In this document: positions 60,496 through 64,000 of the stretch, one piece after another
Layout: every line of letters starts with the position of its first letter
Position numbering within the stretch: the stretch's first letter is position 1
DNA from: Crotalaria pallida
Taxonomy: Eukaryota; Streptophyta; Magnoliopsida; Fabales; Fabaceae
Assembly (NCBI GenBank): GCA_037953625.1
Contig: CM075649.1
Span: 78,353,290-78,417,289 of the forward strand
Length of the DNA stretch: 64,000 bases
Direction: 5' to 3'
Made by a program: the position numbers and the translations under genes
The notes under the pieces: model-generated
Databases searched by the model: none
What the model was told of the DNA's origin: nothing
The model's input: the letters and a program-made list of their open reading frames with translations, nothing else

Positions 60496-61461
60496 TCACT
60501 CGTCGTTCTGCGTGCTCCTAGGACAGTCTGCAGCACGGTGTCCCGACTGTCCGTAGTGATAACAGAGGCCCTCCTTCCTTAGCTTGTTCAAAGGCCAACA
60601 CAAACATTTGTGAGATCTCCCACAGCGTGAACATAAGGGTCTAGCAATTGGGGCAGCCACATTATGGTCCACGTCCTTTGGAACTATTGCCATAGCATCA
60701 GTACCGGCATATGGGTCTAGTTCTCGCATCGGTCCTTCTCTCCTGGTAGAGCTTTCAGCACCCTACCTACTCCTATTTTGTTTCTCCAACCTCTCCTGTT
60801 TCAATCCTTTTTCATAAGTGCTAGCCATGTTTACCAGGTCGGACAAGTTCGCAACATTCTTATACTCAAAAGTGATTTTAATCTCGGTGCGAAGTCCATC
60901 CTCGAACTTAATGCACTTAGTCTTTTCATCAGCATCCCTGTAGCTTCCGGCATATCGGATGAGATCCTCAAAATGTGCAGCATATTCTCCAACACTCATG
61001 TTTCCTTGTTTCAGGGTCAAGAACGCCAGCTCTTTTTCTCGGCGGACATCTTCCGGAAAGTATTTCCCTAGGAACCTGATTTTGAACACGTCCCAGGTGA
61101 TCTCCTGGTTAGCGATCTCCATTTCCCTTCGTATACGCTCCCACCAATATTCAGCTTCTCCAGTGAGCATGTACGCCGCCAAAGGGACTATCTGCTCCGC
61201 GGGCGGTGACATTGTGCGGAAAATCTTCTCTAATTCTTGGAGCCATCTCTAGGCTGCGTCAGGATTGTAGCCACCTTCAAACTTGGGCTGATCGTTCTGC
61301 CTGAATCTAGCCAACCAATCAATGCCGTTTGGGTCTGGTGGTTGATGGAGTGCGGCTGCTGCTGCGGCTGCTGCTACTGTTTCGGCTTGATTCTGATTCA
61401 TTTGGACCATATTCTCGAGTATCGCGGCCATCCTATCATCATGAGTACGCCTCCGAGGCAT
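60496..61461 (-). pseudogene. GAG of the second array member, broken
   Basis: Collinear with the intact gag at 52775-53728, with a slightly longer Ala run near the N-terminus. It is broken by TAG at 61249-61251 (before the GAG domain) and TAG at 60763-60765 (after it). The second cysteine of the zinc knuckle is Tyr (CYHYGQSGHRAADC, codon 60553-60555), which would abolish zinc binding. The rest of the GAG domain is preserved. Confidence 0.92.
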
Positions 61462-61679
61462 GATGAATGAGTTCTGGAAAAAGAATACGTTATTCCACAA
61501 TTAACTAATCAATCCTCAATCTAAATGTACCTATGCATCTATTCTAAGACTTGACACTAACATTTGGTCACTCGCTTGGTGAGTAAACCATACGAGTTGT
61601 GAGTCCACACTCCAAGGCCGAGGGAAACTGCTCTGATAAAATTTTATTAGTAAAATTTTATTAGTAATATTACCATAAA

Positions 61680-62053
61680 TGTAACATCCTCACTTTTATT
61701 AGTTAATTTTAAGTTTTAATAAAATTGGTGTTAGAAAATTCCTTTGTAAGCCTAATTACTTTTAAAAGATTTTACGAAAATCCGGCAGAGTTTCCTCTGT
61801 TTTTCGGACTTCCCAAAATTTTCCTTCTTTAAACCTGTCAGTCCAGAAATATTCAAAATCATAAAACATAATAGTTCTACAGCCAATTCAGATCCTAACG
61901 CCCGATAGTATAAGCCTCAGGGCATACGACTATTACATATTCTAAAAATTATAAAAATAACAGTCCACTCATAATAATAAATATACATTCCACGGAGTGG
62001 AATGAAAATTCTGCTCGGCCATGACCCATGTAAGCTCCACTTCCATACCTGCA
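61680..62053 (-). mobile_element. LTR 3 of the GAG-only array, interrupted
   Basis: TGTAACATCCTCAC at 61680 and the first 374 bp match LTRs 1 and 2 up to 'cctgca', where another LTR begins. The remainder should lie beyond the window. Confidence 0.85.
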
Positions 62054-63104
62054 TGATCGAGGCCGTACCCGATCAAAATAAAATGGGTTTATTCTGTAGT
62101 ACTAGGAAGGTGATCCTAGGTCGTTTCCCAGCGAATATCGGTCTAAGCAAAGTATCAAACACGTAGTGTGCAGTAAAATGGGGGGGTTTTTGTGTGTAAC
62201 AATTGTGAAGAACAAAACATAAACAGAATATTAAAACTAACAAAATCAGAAACAAAAGCGGGCAAACCCCTTTGGCTACGCACACTACTCAATCCTAGCT
62301 CACTAAAGATCGATTCCTCTCCTCTCCTCTGTCCAACTCGTGAGACCTAAATACTAAGCGAAAATTCAGTTCTCACCCCAAAACCTTAGCTTCTAATTAA
62401 GCATCAGAAACCAAAGCATGGGATTATTATGAGTTAGCATAAATTAAGCATTCACACTCATGGATTATCGCTAATAAATAGAACTAAGCGAACCATAAAT
62501 AGAGATAAACCACGAAAACAGTAGAGAGAAATTGAAATAGCATTAAGAACAAGAGCTCATGAGTAAGTGATACAATACCAAAGGGATTAACCCTTGAAGT
62601 TAGCCTTCCATGGCCATAAATGAAGAAAAACGTGTAGAAAGGGGGAAGAACAAAACCCTAGCAGCCACCAAATGCTATGGAGAGCCAAGAGAGAAGTTCT
62701 AACCTAGAGAGAGAGTGAGAAATCTGAAAATGGGAGAGTGTCCTAGGGGTTACACGAATTTCCCCTCTTTAGTCATGAAAATGGGCCTAAAACATGGGCC
62801 CAAGTCCTAAGAAACACTATTTTGAAAATTACAATTAAAAAGGGACCTAAATGCAAATTACAATCTTCACTTCAATACTTCAATCTTCATTTCCAAACTT
62901 CCCAAAGTGTCCTTGTGCCAAATATTACCTGAAAATAGAAAGAGAATTAATTAGGCTAAATAATCCCAAATTAAACAATATTCGGAATATTAGTCCAATA
63001 AACTCTAAATCACTAAATCAAGCTAATCAATGTCAAATGGGCAACAAGTATCAATAATAGGAGTAAAATAATGCAAGGAATAATGGGAAATAAAATGCTT
63101 ATCA
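62054..63104 (-). mobile_element. 3' LTR of a further gypsy-like element
   Basis: 1,051 bp with TGATCGAGGCC...GCTTATCA ends. On the minus strand it is preceded by taagtgtgggggtatt (63105-63120), a good polypurine tract, which marks it as a 3' LTR of a minus-strand element extending right. CTGCA (62049-62053) is the predicted target duplication. AAGTGTGGGGG tracts of this kind are common in Athila/Tat-group elements; the lineage is not certain. Confidence 0.7.
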
Positions 63105-64000
63105 AATACCCCCACACTTATCCTTTTGCACTCCTGGGCAAAACCAAAAGATTGGACTATGAAGATCAATATGCACCAAAGTGAATCATGCAACAAGATG
63201 ACTACAACTAAGAAATGCAAACCTAAGAGATTACATACTTCACAATGAATTCTAGGAAATGCAAAGAAATGGGAAAACTCAAGCACACAAAATGGTTAAG
63301 GATCAAAGAGTCAAAGCATCTGTGAACATCATCCAATTACTTCAAGTATGCAAAGAAACCAATGACATCAAGAGGATAGTCACAAAGATGATAGAAACTC
63401 ACAAGGATCACTCAAAAGTGTTTACACTCAAGTGTTTGGGGTTAATCATTATTTACACTCAAGGCACATCATGAAAAACAAACACAACCATAAGCTTGAC
63501 AAGCCTCTAACATCAACTATCAACACACATGCACAAAATGATCAAAAGGTCTTTTCAGGGTTGTAATGGGGCTAAGGACAAGGTAGGATAAAAATATGGG
63601 AATGTAGCTAAAACCAAGGGAATAGAGGAGCAATGGGGAATAAGTAAAAAGTAAGCAAAATCCACCCCAAAATCAACAACCACTAATTCCAATCCTCTTT
63701 GCCTCAACAACCATTTATTCACTTTCTTTTTTTTCCTCTTTTTTTTTCTTTTTATTTTTGCATTCTTTTTATATTTTTGTCTTCTATTTTTTTTAGAGAT
63801 ATACAAAAAGAAAAGAAGAAACAACACAAATGGCATGAAGATGAAGCCATAACTATAACAACCAATGATGCAAAACCAAGAACTCAACAAATTGAAGCAT
63901 AGAGCACACTTCTTACCTAATACCCATTCCCAAAACAATTCCAAAGCTCCAAAATTCCCTAAGGTTAGGACAATCATGGTTTTTCAGTCATAGGCTTGCA
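63105..64000 (-). mobile_element. 3' internal, untranslated part of the same element
   Basis: No coding domain recognised. The polypurine tract is at the left edge. The 140-codon minus ORF (63555-63977) is hydrophobic and Lys-rich in an AT-rich stretch with T-runs and shows no domain; I leave it uncalled. Confidence 0.55.

Larger units (their letters stand above)
59257..61679 (-). mobile_element. Internal region 2 of the GAG-only array
   Basis: 2,423 bp, closely similar to 51544-53909. It has a degenerate primer site (ctctgataaa..., 61630-61640, plus strand) followed by a local duplication of 'aaaattttattagta', a broken gag, an HSP90-like fragment (59726-59890), a TA tract (59692-59723) and a palindrome plus G-rich tract at 59257-59295. 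Confidence 0.88.

Overview
This window is plant nuclear DNA, almost certainly from a eudicot and probably a legume (inference from LTR style, TAATCGATTA-type palindromes and gene-fragment sequence; not proven). There are no prokaryotic operons, tRNA or rRNA genes. Most of the 64 kb is nested LTR retrotransposons. A small island of host-like DNA (about 31.0-39.9 kb) carries a coiled-coil gene resembling CCDC22 and an orphan exon of a VPS13-like gene.

Layout. 1-12.3 kb: a decayed Ty3/gypsy pol (RNase H, then integrase) and its 3' LTR, cut by solo LTRs at 2858-4786 (target duplication AATCT) and 8621-11426 (CTATG). Two related LTRs here carry homologous GC-rich tandem arrays with different periods (about 183 and 150 bp). 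12.3-14.0 kb: a minus-strand Copia remnant and a MITE-like inverted repeat. 14014-31004: a nearly complete Tat-lineage gypsy element with duplication GTAAT and LTRs of 577 and 576 bp. Its gag-pol runs in one frame, with a dual RNase H, but has four in-frame stops. It is split by a 5,992-bp solo LTR (CTAGC), and it carries a spliced antisense gene of the 'putative gypsy type transposon' kind. 31.0-39.9 kb: the host-like island, with Stowaway-like MITEs, a foldback element and tRNA-derived SINEs. 39910-48013: a non-coding LTR element (LARD-like, minus strand, GCATG) inserted in the foldback element. 48608-62053: an LTR-internal-LTR-internal-LTR array of GAG-only minus-strand elements. Each internal region holds an antisense fragment resembling HSP90, and the middle LTR contains a threefold 1.1-kb tandem amplification. 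62054-64000: the 3' LTR and 3' internal sequence of another minus-strand gypsy-like element, inserted into the third LTR.

How the parts relate. Most LTRs start TGTAACA and end TGTTACA or close to it. The minus-strand ones sit next to a tRNA-iMet primer site (TGGTATCAGAGC or a decayed form) and, at the other end, a conserved palindrome plus G-rich polypurine tract. This indicates one large gypsy clade, probably Tekay/Del-like, with autonomous, GAG-only and non-coding members. The non-autonomous copies would depend on enzymes supplied in trans. No cellular pathway or operon-like gene cooperation is visible.
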